DNA of 64,000 nucleotides from Skeletonema tropicum. Lineage: Eukaryota; Bacillariophyta; Thalassiosirophyceae; Thalassiosirales; Thalassiosiraceae. Location of the stretch: positions 3,038,001 to 3,102,000 of the forward strand of contig CM074127.1 of assembly GCA_037178625.1 (NCBI GenBank), in the 5' to 3' direction. Positions 32,523 to 43,441 of this stretch are shown here, one piece after another; position 1 is the stretch's first letter; every line of letters begins with the position of its first letter. The notes under the pieces were generated by a model. The model worked only from the letters and a program-made list of their open reading frames with translations, was not told where the DNA came from and did no database searches. Both the position numbers and the translations under genes were made by a program.

Positions 32523-32841
32523 TAGAGAGGTTGGTACCGTCCCGTCCCGACGCCTTTTTCGGGATTCGGGATTGGTCCCGACAGCAGGGTCCCAGTATCG
32601 GGATAATCCCGGGATTTGCCAAGGAGAGCTATTAGCTAAATTCCCGAGCTTTTCGTCTAATTCTAGCCAAATATTGGCTAATATGGACTATTTTATCCCC
32701 ATTTAGACGATTTTGACACCTGATCAGTACGATTCTCAAAATCCCGGGACTACCGTGATCGGGGGTCTCGGGACGGGACCTCAATACCGCCCCGAAAATC
32801 CGCTCCCGATCCCGTCGGGATCGGGACGGTACCAACCTCTA
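32523..32841. mobile_element. Non-autonomous hAT-type MITE with 8-bp target-site duplication
   Basis: 319-bp element bounded by ~28-bp terminal inverted repeats: TAGAGAGGTTGGTACCGTCC at the left, reverse complement of TAGAGGTTGGTACCGTCCCG at the right, with a 2-nt indel and one mismatch. Flanks GTTCCATA (32515-32522) and GTTCCATC (32842-32849) form an 8-bp target duplication with one mismatch, as expected for the hAT superfamily. The interior is rich in CGGGA/TCCCG sub-repeats and codes for nothing. Confidence 0.85.
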
Positions 32842-33111
32842 GTTCCATCACATCACACCTCGTGTGATCATCAAAATTTTTCAGGAGGATGGACGTGAGT
32901 AACGTGAGCCAACGTGAGCAAAAAAGCAGATTTACGAGAAAGCACTATGAAAGAGTAATTATGTTAATCTATTCTTATTCCATGCTCCTTGCGATCAAAT
33001 AATAAGCCCCCCAGCTTACTCATGCAGCACACAAGACCCCCATCATCTCATTCAACAAGTCTCAGAAGAGCAACAAGTGGTGGTGTTGACCAATATCCGT
33101 GTCAGTATCCC

Positions 33112-33417
33112 TCAATGGAGGAAGGTAGGCATAGCGAGAGGCTTCTCCTTCAACTCTTCATAGTACATGTGTAGAAGGCGGTTGTTTTCACGGGTGTACA
33201 TGATTCGCTGGGCAAGTTCTGGATCCATCCTGGACCTCCTAATGGATAGTACTTGAGATGCACGACTCCAAATTCTCTCCGAAGCTGCTGAGGTGGCAGG
33301 AATGGCAAGGAAAGCTCGAGCCAATTTGGCAAGTGTTGGTCTGAAGGACACTGCTATTTGTAGAATGAGTGCTAGTAGCAGGAGTGACCACCATGGAGGC
33401 GGAGAGAGACCTACCAT
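33112..33417 (-). pseudogene. hAT transposase fragment (C-terminal dimerisation domain)
   Basis: About 100 codons carry the hAT dimerisation signature: LAKLARAFLAIPATSAASER then IWSRASQVLSIRRSRM and MYTRENN. The catalytic RNase-H-like part and N-terminal BED finger are absent. Upstream the coding signal continues weakly in another frame (to about 33457). It is a relic, about 270 bp from the hAT-type MITE; whether the two belong to the same family cannot be decided here. Confidence 0.8.
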
Positions 33418-33564
33418 ACGAGGCTGATGTAATTTTCGTCAAAAGTTGAGAGCGCAAGAGAGGGTCTTCGAGTGTTTAGTACATACACACACAAGTTGAG
33501 AATTTAATAGGTTATGAGGGTCACGTTCTTCACGTGATGAGGGGTCGCGAGATGGTACGTCACG

Positions 33565-33584
33565 TTTCACGTGATCACGTGAAA
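33565..33584. repeat. 20-bp perfect palindrome
   Basis: TTTCACGTGATCACGTGAAA, with further CACGTGA copies just upstream (about 33532). Could be a bHLH/bZIP-type G-box cluster or transposon sub-terminal repeat. Confidence 0.7.
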
Positions 33585-34065
33585 TTTTTTTCTCATTAAG
33601 GAGATAGGAGGCTTTTGGATAGGGAGCTAGCCTATATACCCCTTATCGGGGGTATTTCCCCCATATTCCCCCCCCTTGCCGTGATTTTTGCAAAAGTTTC
33701 CCCCTTTGAAGATCAGCCTCAATATCGGGGTCTCCCCCTGGCCCCCTATCCCAAAGCCTATTTCCCCTCGCGCCTCCCAACTCCAGTTCCTACTTCTGCA
33801 AATTTTACTCCTACACGGCTTCTAAGCCTCCCGGTCTAAGTTCAAAAGTAGGAGTATCAACGTAGGAATAGTACATAACGTGTGATATGACTATCGCTAT
33901 GACATTTGTTAACCCTTGCAGCCCAAAACAGGCAAAAATCAATATATTTTCTTGACGGGCTAACTATCGCCAAACACTTTTTCATCTCCACTCAACATCA
34001 CCAAGAAGAGGAGCACCGGCACCATGGTGTGTTTGCGTCCTATGGTGATATAATGTCCCATCTTG

Positions 34066-34141
34066 ATATACTGGTGAACTTTTTTGGCAATGAACTCTAC
34101 ACCCATATTGTAGTTCATTATTAAAAAAGTTCACCAGTATA
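34066..34141. repeat. Long hairpin (inverted repeat)
   Basis: Left arm TATACTGGTGAACTTTTTTG..AATGAACTCTAC and right arm GTAGTTCATTATTAAAAAAG..TTCACCAGTATA pair over about 32 bp with few mismatches and a loop of about 10 bp. No flanking target duplication was identified. Confidence 0.8.
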
Positions 34142-35537
34142 CAATAACGTCGAATTAATTTTCGTCGACATATTTTATCGCTAGAAATTAAACCTCGACG
34201 ACACAGTCTGCCGCTGCCGTATATATCCAAAAGAGAGGCAGTAGGGTGTGCCATCAATCCGCCCTGCCCCTTCCAATCGACAACCAAACATATCTTATTC
34301 GTAGGTTATGCTTATCGCCACAGTAATCACCGTAATCACCAAGAATATAAGTGATCTAGCCACACCATCATCAACAGCCACCTGTCGCCTTGTCGCGACC
34401 AACACTGCCACCAAAGGATGCATCATAGAAGGAACGAAGCCCCAAAACTTATGCCCCAGTCATAATATGATGTAGAGCGATGATTGGGGGGCATAAACCT
34501 GATAAAAAGAGTCTTGTTAACTCCTTGAAGCGACGAGTCAATAATTACAAAAAACTCGTCTCAAATGGGCACAATATCCACCATCAATTGTTGTATACAG
34601 CCACCAATAATGTCCAAAACACATCCAAAACAGAACTAACACATCATTGCGGTAATAATATACATTGTTATTGTTTGGAGTAGTGTTTTCAATCGGATAA
34701 TATTAAATATTATTTGGTACAATAAATTACAAAATGTAAGCCTCTACACCATGATAAATAATATGACATCCACCACCTATTTTGCGGCTGCTGAAGCGTG
34801 TATACCCCCCAGACATCCTCTGTTATGTTGAGAGTTGAAGATTTGTGTTTGCATTGTTGTTATGGACTGTTTATATGGTTGATTGTTGCATATTAATTAT
34901 GTGAAACATCACATGTCCGATCACATGTGCTCCTAGGTAATAATCAATAGAGGGAGCACTCTCATACGTGGGGCACGACCACGGAAGTCAATATTATATT
35001 GCAGATGAGATATGTAAAGTAGGGGACCTTTTAGTGCAGCGTATCATTGCCAAAAGGATCATACCACAGGTGGACGAAAATGACCAATTATTATATCGTT
35101 GATGGCGACTCGAATATCTCAACGACGGCATCTACCTCGACAAAAATACGCCTCCATAATATACCCAATAGTAATTGGGAGCGATATAGGTGCATATATT
35201 GGTTATATTTGAAGCGTGTGCATGGTTGTGGTCGTCGGTAGGAGCGGCAGCTTCATGGTTGATGTCAAAAAGTGCAGCATTAGGCTAGCATTAGGTGGGA
35301 CTTATAGGTAGTATGTACGTTCTACGATGATTTGAATTCCTACGTAGGCCTTAGAACCCGTGCCTAGCCTATCCTATGCATTATGCTCAGGCATGCAGTT
35401 CTACGCAATGTATCGAGCTCGCATTCTTCGAGAGGAGAGTGTGATAGTGTCCTTGTGAGAGAGAGACCCAACGGGATCACCGTCGTTGATTAGCTCTGGC
35501 TTTGTATTCATATTGCATTTTAGTATTACTGTTGATC

Positions 35538-38297
35538 ATGTCAAATGAAAATATAGAGACCAGCACGACTACTGCATCTGTCGAGGAAGACAGTGATGTC
35601 CACGAAAGACCAAGGTCAACATCAAAAATTTCTTCCAGCGAGTCAATAGCAGCAAGAACAAGTATCCTACGACGTAGGAGTTCCAACAATGGATCACATG
35701 ATACCGGCGATGGTCCGTCCACCAGTAGCGCAGAGAAAAGCTTACCTTCTCCTGTCGACGAGGCACATCCGGAGAAGCAGAACCGGAAGGTTTGTATGCT
35801 GCGTGGTGCAGTGATTTTAACACTTCTATCTGCAACAGTTACTGTTGCCACGCTGGTGCATTTATATGTCACGCGGGATGAGGAGCGCAGCTTCCGAACA
35901 CAATATCAAGACAGTGTTTCCAAGGTTGCAGAAGCGTTTCAGTATGGAATTGACACCAAGCATGATGCCGCATCCACTTTCAGCGCTATATACACTTCAA
36001 TTTATGGCAATATAGTTCAAGAAATCAATGCTCAGAAGCCGGTCTGGCCAAATGCAACGCTCCCTTTCTTTGCAGAAAAGGCGAAAGATTTGCTCAAAAT
36101 TTCTAATGGCAGAGCGTTGTCCTTCAATCCGATTATCACTCAAAATGGCAATCGCATCGAGTGGGAGGCACATGCCACTGAGAGTGCATGGCTCTTGGGC
36201 GATAAGAGTCTTGTCGTACCACCGCCAGACCTCACATGGCCGAACAATCGCACCGTTTCCTTCGGAATTTACTCCCGTGATGCAGACCGTAACGTCGTCT
36301 ATGACCCTGGCTTTGCGCCTGGATCAAGGTATGAAGATGTGCTCGTTCCCGTGTGGCAAATATATCCCATCAAAACGAATGAAAAAGCTGTCATGTTCAA
36401 TTTGCACAGTGAAAAGAACCGGCAAAGGTGAGTATAAAAAGAGTGCAATATGAATGTGGTAATTATCACCATTTACTTTTCTCCTCGTCTCACAATATAC
36501 ATGCGCACCGTCGGCATATCAATATTTCCACTCATCCTCATATAAAGAGCTCTGGATGATATGCTCGAATATAAAGTACCAACCTTGACAGCAATTCTGC
36601 AGCTAGTGCAGGATTCCGAGACTCGACCAAGCACTATCCTCTTCTTCCCGGTGTTTGACAACTTTGAAACGCCAGAAAAATTCGAAGATGTTGGAATGGT
36701 AAACGAAACAAATGTTGTTGGTAGCATTAGCATTGTCTTCTCATGGGACACACTGCTTCAAATGATACTACCAAATTATATCAAGGGTATGATTTGCGTC
36801 CTAAAGAGCTCAACTGGCCAAGAATATAGTTACAGTGTTAGCGGAAATGTTGTGACTTTCCTTGGTGGAGGGGATCTACACGATCCCAAATATGACGAAT
36901 ACGAAGAGGTAGTTGAAGCCACCTTAGGAAATACAGAGGAGGAGATCGGCCAGGTCGATTACCTAATCACATACACGCTAGTGATGTACCCATCGCAGAC
37001 TTTTGAAAGTGAATACGTCACTAATAGAGCTGCAATATACACGGCAGGAGTTGTGCTCATATTTCTATGCACATCTGCTCTGTTTCTACTATACGATTAT
37101 CTAGTCGAAGATCGTCAGCAAAAGACGATTCTATTTGCGCGGCAGTCCGCAAATATTGTTGATGCAATGTTTCCTGCTGGCTTTCGCGAGCGACTCTACA
37201 GGAGCCAACAGAGCAATGCCAACAAAAACAACAACAATTCAGGTAGTGCTCCCTCCTCACGGAGAAACAGTGTCAGCGATGAAGGCATTATTCAGGCATC
37301 GAGTAAATCAAGCAGAGAAAATCGCGGTCGTTCTCAATCGCCCTCTCGTCGACGAACAAGCACGATGGGTAGAAAGATTGTTACGTTGCAAATCGATAAA
37401 TTTATGAAGGGCATCCGCTCTGCACCTAAGGATCACATACCGACTGATTGCTCCAATGAAGATGACAAGCCCATTGCTGATCTATTCTTGGACACATCTA
37501 TTATGTTTGCCGATATTGTTGGTTTTACAAAGTGGAGTACTGAGCGCTCGCCTAACGAAGTGTTCAGACTGCTTGAGCGATTGTTTTGGGAGTTTGATGA
37601 ATTGGCAGGTGAGTTAGTTTATCAGTTTTGTGTTATATTATTATACTCTGCCAATTACTTTCAATACTCACATGCAAAACTCTTTTCTTCAATGACAGCT
37701 CAGCACAATGTATTCAAACTTGGGACGATTGGAGATTGTTATATTGCCGTCACTGGTATCCCAAACCCAATTTTGGATCATGCGAGTGTTCTAACTAAGT
37801 TTTCTTTTGCAGCTCGTGACAAGGTCCGTGAGGTCTGTGCGCAACTCGATGCTGAAGGATTGGACACACTGAAGCTTGACATGCGATTCGGCATCCATTC
37901 CGGAGCAATAACTGCCGGAATTCTTCGAGGAACGAAGTCTCGTTTCGAACTGTTTGGAGATACAATCAATACAGCTAGCAGGATGGAGAGCACAAGTGTG
38001 GGAGGGAAGATTCAGGTATCCGCTGAGACTGCAGAACTTATTAGGTCGGATGGTAGGGAGAGATGGCTCGTGAAGCGTGATGACATTGTAACTGCTAAGG
38101 GAAAGGGGCAGTTACAAACATATTGGGTAGAAAAGAATGATTCCAGGGTGTCGTTTTCAGAGGAGGCCGCTGATCACTTGCCAAGCAACTTTCCGCGCAA
38201 GCTTGATTCGCAGTTATCAGCGTCAGATCGCTACTACCAACGTGAATATGATAAACACAAAGAGAAAGAAGGGTTATTTGCCGATGAAAAGGTATAG
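35538..38297 (+). CDS. Receptor-type class III nucleotide (guanylate/adenylate) cyclase
   Basis: Makes cGMP or cAMP. Exons 35538-36427, 36548-37608, 37699-38297; 849 aa. Start MSNENIETS chosen; an earlier ATG (35508) would add a short hydrophobic run. The Ser-rich cytosolic N-terminus is followed by TM1 (AVILTLLSATVTVATLVHLY), a ~370-residue extracellular region with N-glycosylation sites (NATL, NRTV, NETN), TM2 (AGVVLIFLCTSALFLLYDYL), a Ser/Arg linker and the catalytic domain. Metal Asp residues are in SIMFADIVGFTKWS and GTIGDCYIAVTG; the nucleotide region is RFELFGDTINTASRMEST (guanylate-type flavour). The purine-selecting position before TIGD is Gly, neither Lys (adenylate) nor Glu (guanylate). 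Intron 37609-37698 is stop-free and a multiple of 3. Confidence 0.92.
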
Positions 38298-38700
38298 AAT
38301 GTTATCATGGTAATCAATCTAACAACATACCATCATGTCCGCCATACACGCAAATCCATTGGATGTAAATCAGACTGCTAATCTACTTAATCAAAAAATA
38401 CACAAACAATGAGGTCGGCAGTGCATTGGTATTTAACCGCGGTTGCTCCTTCAATGATTGAGGCATACAACATTGCTTAGTTTGTGTAACACGTAACAGC
38501 ATGGTTACAGTCCGTCCGTCACAGCAAAGAATTCTCCCTTCCTCCCTCTGCTTTTTCGCTCGAACAATGAACATGGCATTGTGAGTGGCATTGAGCGACA
38601 GCGCCAGCCCAGCCATATTATTAGCTATCGACAAAGCAGCCGTTCCCGCCCTTGTATTTGCATCAAGCTGTGCCTAACAGTCAGTATTAAGCACAAGACA
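38298..38700. other. intergenic between cyclase and Trx-NTR genes
   Basis: About 400 bp; holds the cyclase 3' end and the promoter of the next gene. No ORF or repeat supported. Confidence 0.5.
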
Positions 38701-40850
38701 ATGCTACGTTTCGCCCTATTGCTGTTATCCATGACAGCGCTGGCCTATGCCAGACCAATTGTTCGTCAAATTCGATCCACGCACGAATTTGACCGGTTGA
38801 TGAAAAAGCACAGCACTCAAACTGGACTGCCTGTCATCGTCGATTTCTACAGCGATGGATGTGGTCCCTGTCGCATGATTGCTCCTATTTTCAAAAAGCT
38901 CGCTCAGGAGGTGGAAGGGAAAGCTGTTTTTGTCAAAGTCGACACAAATCAATTGCACGAATTAAGTTCCAGATACGGTGTAAGAAGTTTGCCAACATTC
39001 AAATTCTTCCTTGGAGGGAGGAAGGTCAATGAATTCTCCGGCGCAGGAGAGCAGCAGTTGAGGCAGTTCACAAAAGATGTTATTCAGAAGGCAGAGTGGG
39101 AGAATGTCATGCTTCCTATGGAAAATTTGGTTAGTTATTACGGCGAGCAAGATGCTTCAAAGACTACGAAAGACATTGAGAAGGTCTACAAAAAATGCGT
39201 AGATCAAGTGAAGGACGAAAATCCGGACAAGCTTTGCGTCGGTGCAGTGGCAAGGAATCTGGCAAAAAGTTTGAAGAAGAAGTATGGGAGTGGTCCGGAG
39301 TTTGAACAGAGATTTCTCCCAGAAGAGCCAAGCACCAACGAGCAATCAGGCGATAAGAAGAAAACAGGTGAAGGATCAGGAGGTCCCAAGAAGTCCAACA
39401 AGAAGGGAAACTCAGACAAACCAAATCTCCATCTTGCTACTAAGGAAGAACTGCTTGCAGAAATTGAAAGTCGTCTTGATGCGGAGCGCGATGCTCAAGT
39501 TGAAGAAGAGGAAGATGACAATGCAGAGTTTGAGCATGGGTGGGAACCTTCAGAATGGCCTGAGCGCGTTACCATTATCGGTGGAGGTCCTGCAGGATTG
39601 AGCGCTGCAATCTACGCGGCAAGAGCTGGATTAAAGCCTGTTGTAGTTGCGCCTCCAATGGGAGGTCAACTCCAAGGAAAAGGCGTGGATGTAGAGAACT
39701 ATCGTGAGTTTGAGTACACAAAATATGATTTGATCTGCTTTTTTTGTTGTTTTCATTGCAGAATGACTCAAATTGTATTCATTTCATTGTGTGCACACCT
39801 TTTTAGCCGGGTTATTCAATGTGACTGGTCCCGCAGTTGTGTCGTTGATGAGGCAACAGGCCATTGCTTACGGTGCCACATTTGAAGCAGATGTTGTTGT
39901 TGGAATTGATGCTTCAGAAAGACCAATGAAGGTCAAGACCAATTCTAGCCTCATCGAAACGCATAGTATTATTGTGGCCACTGGCGCAGAGAGTAATTGG
40001 CTCAATGTCAAAGGAGAGTATGAAATGCGTGGCGGTGGTGTCAGTAGTTGTGCAACTTGTGATGGACACATATATCGTGGCAAACACGTGCTAGTCGTAG
40101 GCGGAGGAGACACTGCTATGGAGGATGCGTTGGTGTTGGCACGCACAAGTGAGGTAAGAAGACAATCGTATCTTTTTTATCGACGAATTGTACAAATAGG
40201 ATCTCATTCGTTTCATCCTTTGAAATTCTTAGTCTGTCACTGTAATCCATCGACGAGATACTTTCCGCGCATCCAAAGTTCTAGCTCAACGCGTATCTGA
40301 GCACCCATCGATTTCGATTAAGTGGAATACTGTTGTTACGGAAATTCTAGGCAAACCTTTAGCTTCTTCCACTGATGGTGAAAATGTTGATCTCGACGCT
40401 CCTGAAGAAAAGGTAGTGTCTGGTGCTATTCTAAAAGATGTTTACACTGGAGAAGAAACCAAAGTGGATGTAGATGCAGTATTTGTTGCTATTGGTCACA
40501 CACCAACAACCTCTTTCTTGGAAGGAGTAGTTGATTTTAACCCAGAGCACGCTGGATATGTGTTGACTCAAGGAACGAGTACAAAAACCTCTGTGCCAGG
40601 AATCTTCGCTTGTGGAGATGTCGCTGATAGCATCTATCGTCAGGCTATCACCTCGGCGGGCAGTGGGGCTGCCGCTGCGCTAGACGCGGAACGATGGCTA
40701 AGCGAAGAAGGATTAGGTAATGAAGAAAGTGATTTCGAGGCTGAACTCCTTGCAGACATCATGGCAAACGATGGTCGACGAAGTGCTGAAGAATACAATG
40801 TATACGAGGAAGCAGGTGGGAGAGTGAGTGGTATGAAAGAAGAGCTATAA
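38701..40850 (+). CDS. Thioredoxin - NADPH-thioredoxin reductase fusion (Trx domain N-terminal), secretory/plastid leader
   Basis: Exons 38701-39703, 39807-40153, 40233-40850; 655 aa. The signal peptide LRFALLLLSMTALAYA comes first, with no obvious Phe junction. The thioredoxin domain has DFYSDGCGPCRMIAPIF (CGPC, with Asp-Gly in place of the usual Trp before it) and the cis-Pro (RSLPTFKFF). A ~150-residue Lys/Glu-rich linker follows. The reductase has the FAD motif TIIGGGPAGLSAAIYAARAG, the redox pair CATC (SSCATCDGHIYRG), the NADPH motif VLVVGGGDTAMEDALVLA, HRRDTFRASK, and GIFACGDVADSIYRQAITSA. Plant and cyanobacterial NTRC have the opposite order (NTR then Trx). It likely moves electrons from NADPH to plastid or secretory targets. 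Confidence 0.93.
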
Positions 40851-40923
40851 AATAATTCAAGGTGGCAAATTATATATGACCATTTGTGCTTGCTTAGTTT
40901 ATCGATCTTCTCATTGCGGCATG

Positions 40924-43083
40924 TTACGACTGTTCGCATGCTCTTGCTATTTTTTCGATTAACGAAGCAATTTCGATTTGTTTGGCAGTGCAATCCAATG
41001 GATCGGCATTGCTGCTTCGACTTAGTACCTTGAGCTCATACTTGGCATTGTCTAGCCTTTCGAGGATGTCGCCTAATGCGCTGCTTGCGACCGAGCGGGT
41101 TTGACTCGTGTCATCAGACAGTACTGAAGGATCTTCATCATAGTGAGGAACACCGACATAACTAAACGGGAATGTCGAAGGTTCATCATCAAGAGAATGT
41201 TGCTGGGTTGCCTCGGCTTTTTTTGTACATTGCACTGCCACAGGTTTGTTTACATTTGAGTCGTCAAAGCCTTTCCCAATGCGAGTGATTCTTCCATTTT
41301 GATGTAAAACATTTTCATTTGGCTCTAGGACATCATATTCAGTACCGTTTGCACATCCTGGCATTATACATCTCATCTCAGTTGAATTTGGAGGAATCAT
41401 TTTTAGTCCCCCACAGTTACACAATGGTGCGTTTGGAAGTGTCCAGCCCATCTGCAGTCGTTTCCCAGCTTCGTTTGACACGTCATCTTTGCTGAAATCT
41501 TGAACTGGTCCATTCAGGAGCGCACTGTTGGATACTTTGCCACAAAGAATACATATATCATCACTCTCTTCATGCTCAGACACAAGTGGCATAAAACATT
41601 GTGGACATAGTGAGTCTCGTAGAATCCATCCCATACTCATCAAGTGACTAATTTCTTGGCTAACCAGTTGTCTCTCTGCATCTACTACCTCTGGAGACCT
41701 AAACTGTTCGTACATGCCATCACATCCTGAACCTGATCCACCACAGACTACACAAGAGCTTGGATCGCCCCCTAGCTTCTTGATAAGAGGCATGTTATTG
41801 CAATGATATCCTTCACAATTTGAAACATCCATTGTCCATCCTTGTGCCAGTCTTTGTGTGAGTAATGAACGTCCATTGTCAAGGCGAGCTTCCCAGTTTG
41901 GCTCGTCTTCGGTAATATCGTTAATATCTTTTTCCTTCTCTGAAGCATAATATCCATCCAAGCCATTTCCACTTCCGCCACATACCATACACACCTCATT
42001 TTGACTGAACGCCTCTCTCATTAAAAGAGTTCCATTACACTTGCTTCCAAGGCAATTACGCTCGGAGAAAGTCCAACCTTGATGTAGTCTTTTAGATGAA
42101 AGCAATCGACCACTGACCAGCAATTTATCCCACGACACTGGCTTTTCCGAGTAGTTCTGTGGGTAATTAGAAGGTGGACAATCCAAAGTTAATGTTGAGG
42201 CATGATATGTGGATTTGGTTCTGCCAACACTGACAGCCGTGTTGGAAGAGGCAACTCTTCCACTCAAAATCTTGTCAAGAGATGAAGCTTTCTCATTCAC
42301 CCTCGGCATCGTTGCTCTCCGTGCCTCTTCAATAATTGCGGTTACAACATCATCTGGATTTTGTTGCTTGTCTGCTATCGGGGTTGATTCAGTCTTGTTA
42401 CAGCTGTCTTTTTGAGAAGAATCATTGCGACGTTTGATTTTTAGCCACAACTTTGGACAGACAACGCATTCCTTGACTTGCTTATCATTTTTCATGAAAG
42501 GCATTTCACAATCATTGCAAATATCTTCTGTTAGGGTGTAGCCTTTCTTCATTTTTGTTCTCATTGTTTTAGTCGCAACTTTGTGACGATAGTCATAGTC
42601 AAAGTCTTGTGGCTTTCTAGGTGTTTCATCAGTGAATTGAGACAATTTGTTCTGTGTTGTGAGTAATGCGTCGACTTCTTCTTCTTCAACAGCCACAAAA
42701 AGACTACCCCGAAGCCATTCATCATTGCTGTCGTCAGGAAGCAGCAGCTCAAGTTCGTCGGGATTCACCACAACATGTACCTTGCACTCTTGGCAGTAGC
42801 TCACTCCCGGAACAATACGAGAAGCTTCTTTTGGAGAGCAACTGTTTCGGGTAGATGCATCGAACGATAGTGCCGTCAAGAGTAAGTTCGCCATATTAGC
42901 TGCTCGGAGGCTTAAACTATTTGTGTTAGTGTCCGAAAGCTGCTCCTTGCCACCGTTATTGTTGCTGTCAGACTCAACTATCTTGCGTATCAGAGATGAA
43001 TTACAAAATGGACAGAAAGAGCCAAGACAGGGCTCGAAACCATCAGGAATTTTATGCTTCATTTCCTTAGTAAAGGTAGTCAT
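40924..43083 (-). CDS. Protein with five tandem ZNRD2/autoantigen-p27-type zinc ribbons
   Basis: Single-exon 719 aa, convergent with the Trx-NTR gene (73 bp). Repeats follow a G-W/Y-x-(L/F/M) start and a CxxC..CxxC zinc ribbon, as in the Sjogren syndrome autoantigen p27 (ZNRD2) domain: GYTLTEDICNDCEMPFM, GWTFSERNCLGSKCNGTLLM, GWTMDVSNCEGYHCNNMPLI, GWILRDSLCPQCFMPLV, GWTLPNAPLCNCGGLKMI. Second Cys pairs read VCMVCGG, SCVVCGG, ICILCGK. An additional N-terminal zinc-ribbon-like part (CLGSFCPFCNSSL; YCQECKVHV) makes six or seven zinc sites. The C-terminus is a short helix. Function unknown; proteins with single copies are linked to microtubule/tankyrase biology in animals, which may not apply here. 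Confidence 0.85.
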   Translation of the reverse strand: MTTFTKEMKHKIPDGFEPCLGSFCPFCNSSLIRKIVESDSNNNGGKEQLSDTNTNSLSLRAANMANLLLTALSFDASTRNSCSPKEASRIVPGVSYCQECKVHVVVNPDELELLLPDDSNDEWLRGSLFVAVEEEEVDALLTTQNKLSQFTDETPRKPQDFDYDYRHKVATKTMRTKMKKGYTLTEDICNDCEMPFMKNDKQVKECVVCPKLWLKIKRRNDSSQKDSCNKTESTPIADKQQNPDDVVTAIIEEARRATMPRVNEKASSLDKILSGRVASSNTAVSVGRTKSTYHASTLTLDCPPSNYPQNYSEKPVSWDKLLVSGRLLSSKRLHQGWTFSERNCLGSKCNGTLLMREAFSQNEVCMVCGGSGNGLDGYYASEKEKDINDITEDEPNWEARLDNGRSLLTQRLAQGWTMDVSNCEGYHCNNMPLIKKLGGDPSSCVVCGGSGSGCDGMYEQFRSPEVVDAERQLVSQEISHLMSMGWILRDSLCPQCFMPLVSEHEESDDICILCGKVSNSALLNGPVQDFSKDDVSNEAGKRLQMGWTLPNAPLCNCGGLKMIPPNSTEMRCIMPGCANGTEYDVLEPNENVLHQNGRITRIGKGFDDSNVNKPVAVQCTKKAEATQQHSLDDEPSTFPFSYVGVPHYDEDPSVLSDDTSQTRSVASSALGDILERLDNAKYELKVLSRSSNADPLDCTAKQIEIASLIEKIARACEQS

Positions 43084-43441
43084 CGCAAACCTACAATCCG
43101 GCGCAGCTATCTGAGAAGCTGGTCTTCACCCTCTACTTATTGGGTGGTGGCTTTGGCTTACAGAGCAGGTACTGCTTGGTATGCTTGTGGTGAAATACTT
43201 CTTCCTTTTTTCTGTTCTGTTCTTTCCGTTCAATCAAATTGTGAGATAGGAGAGAATAAGTAGGATCACTGATTTCTCCCATCTAATAATGGGTAGAACT
43301 AAATTAGTGATATTTTGATTACGTACCTACCTACACCTCCACTGTCACATGTCGCAACAAAATCCAACACAAAATCCAACACAAAACTGCAAACCGCAAA
43401 CCGCACCAAATCTCAATCTCAATGACACCACCTTCCCTACC
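43084..43441. promoter_or_regulatory. divergent intergenic region
   Basis: About 360 bp between divergent starts. Near 43360-43400 there are short CA/AAATCCAACAC direct repeats in the presumed 5' leader of the CDP-DAG synthase gene. Confidence 0.5.

Larger units (their letters stand above)
32269..35537. other. 3.2-kb gene-poor, transposon-derived interval
   Basis: Contains the hAT-type MITE, a degenerate hAT transposase fragment, a 20-bp palindrome, a C-rich block (about 33640-33790) and a long hairpin, described separately. Other ORFs are short and show no family resemblance. The last ~150 bp should hold the cyclase promoter. Confidence 0.6.

Noticed and set aside
33615..33839. 74-aa Pro-rich ORF
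   Set aside because: Encoded by a C-rich low-complexity block next to transposon relics.
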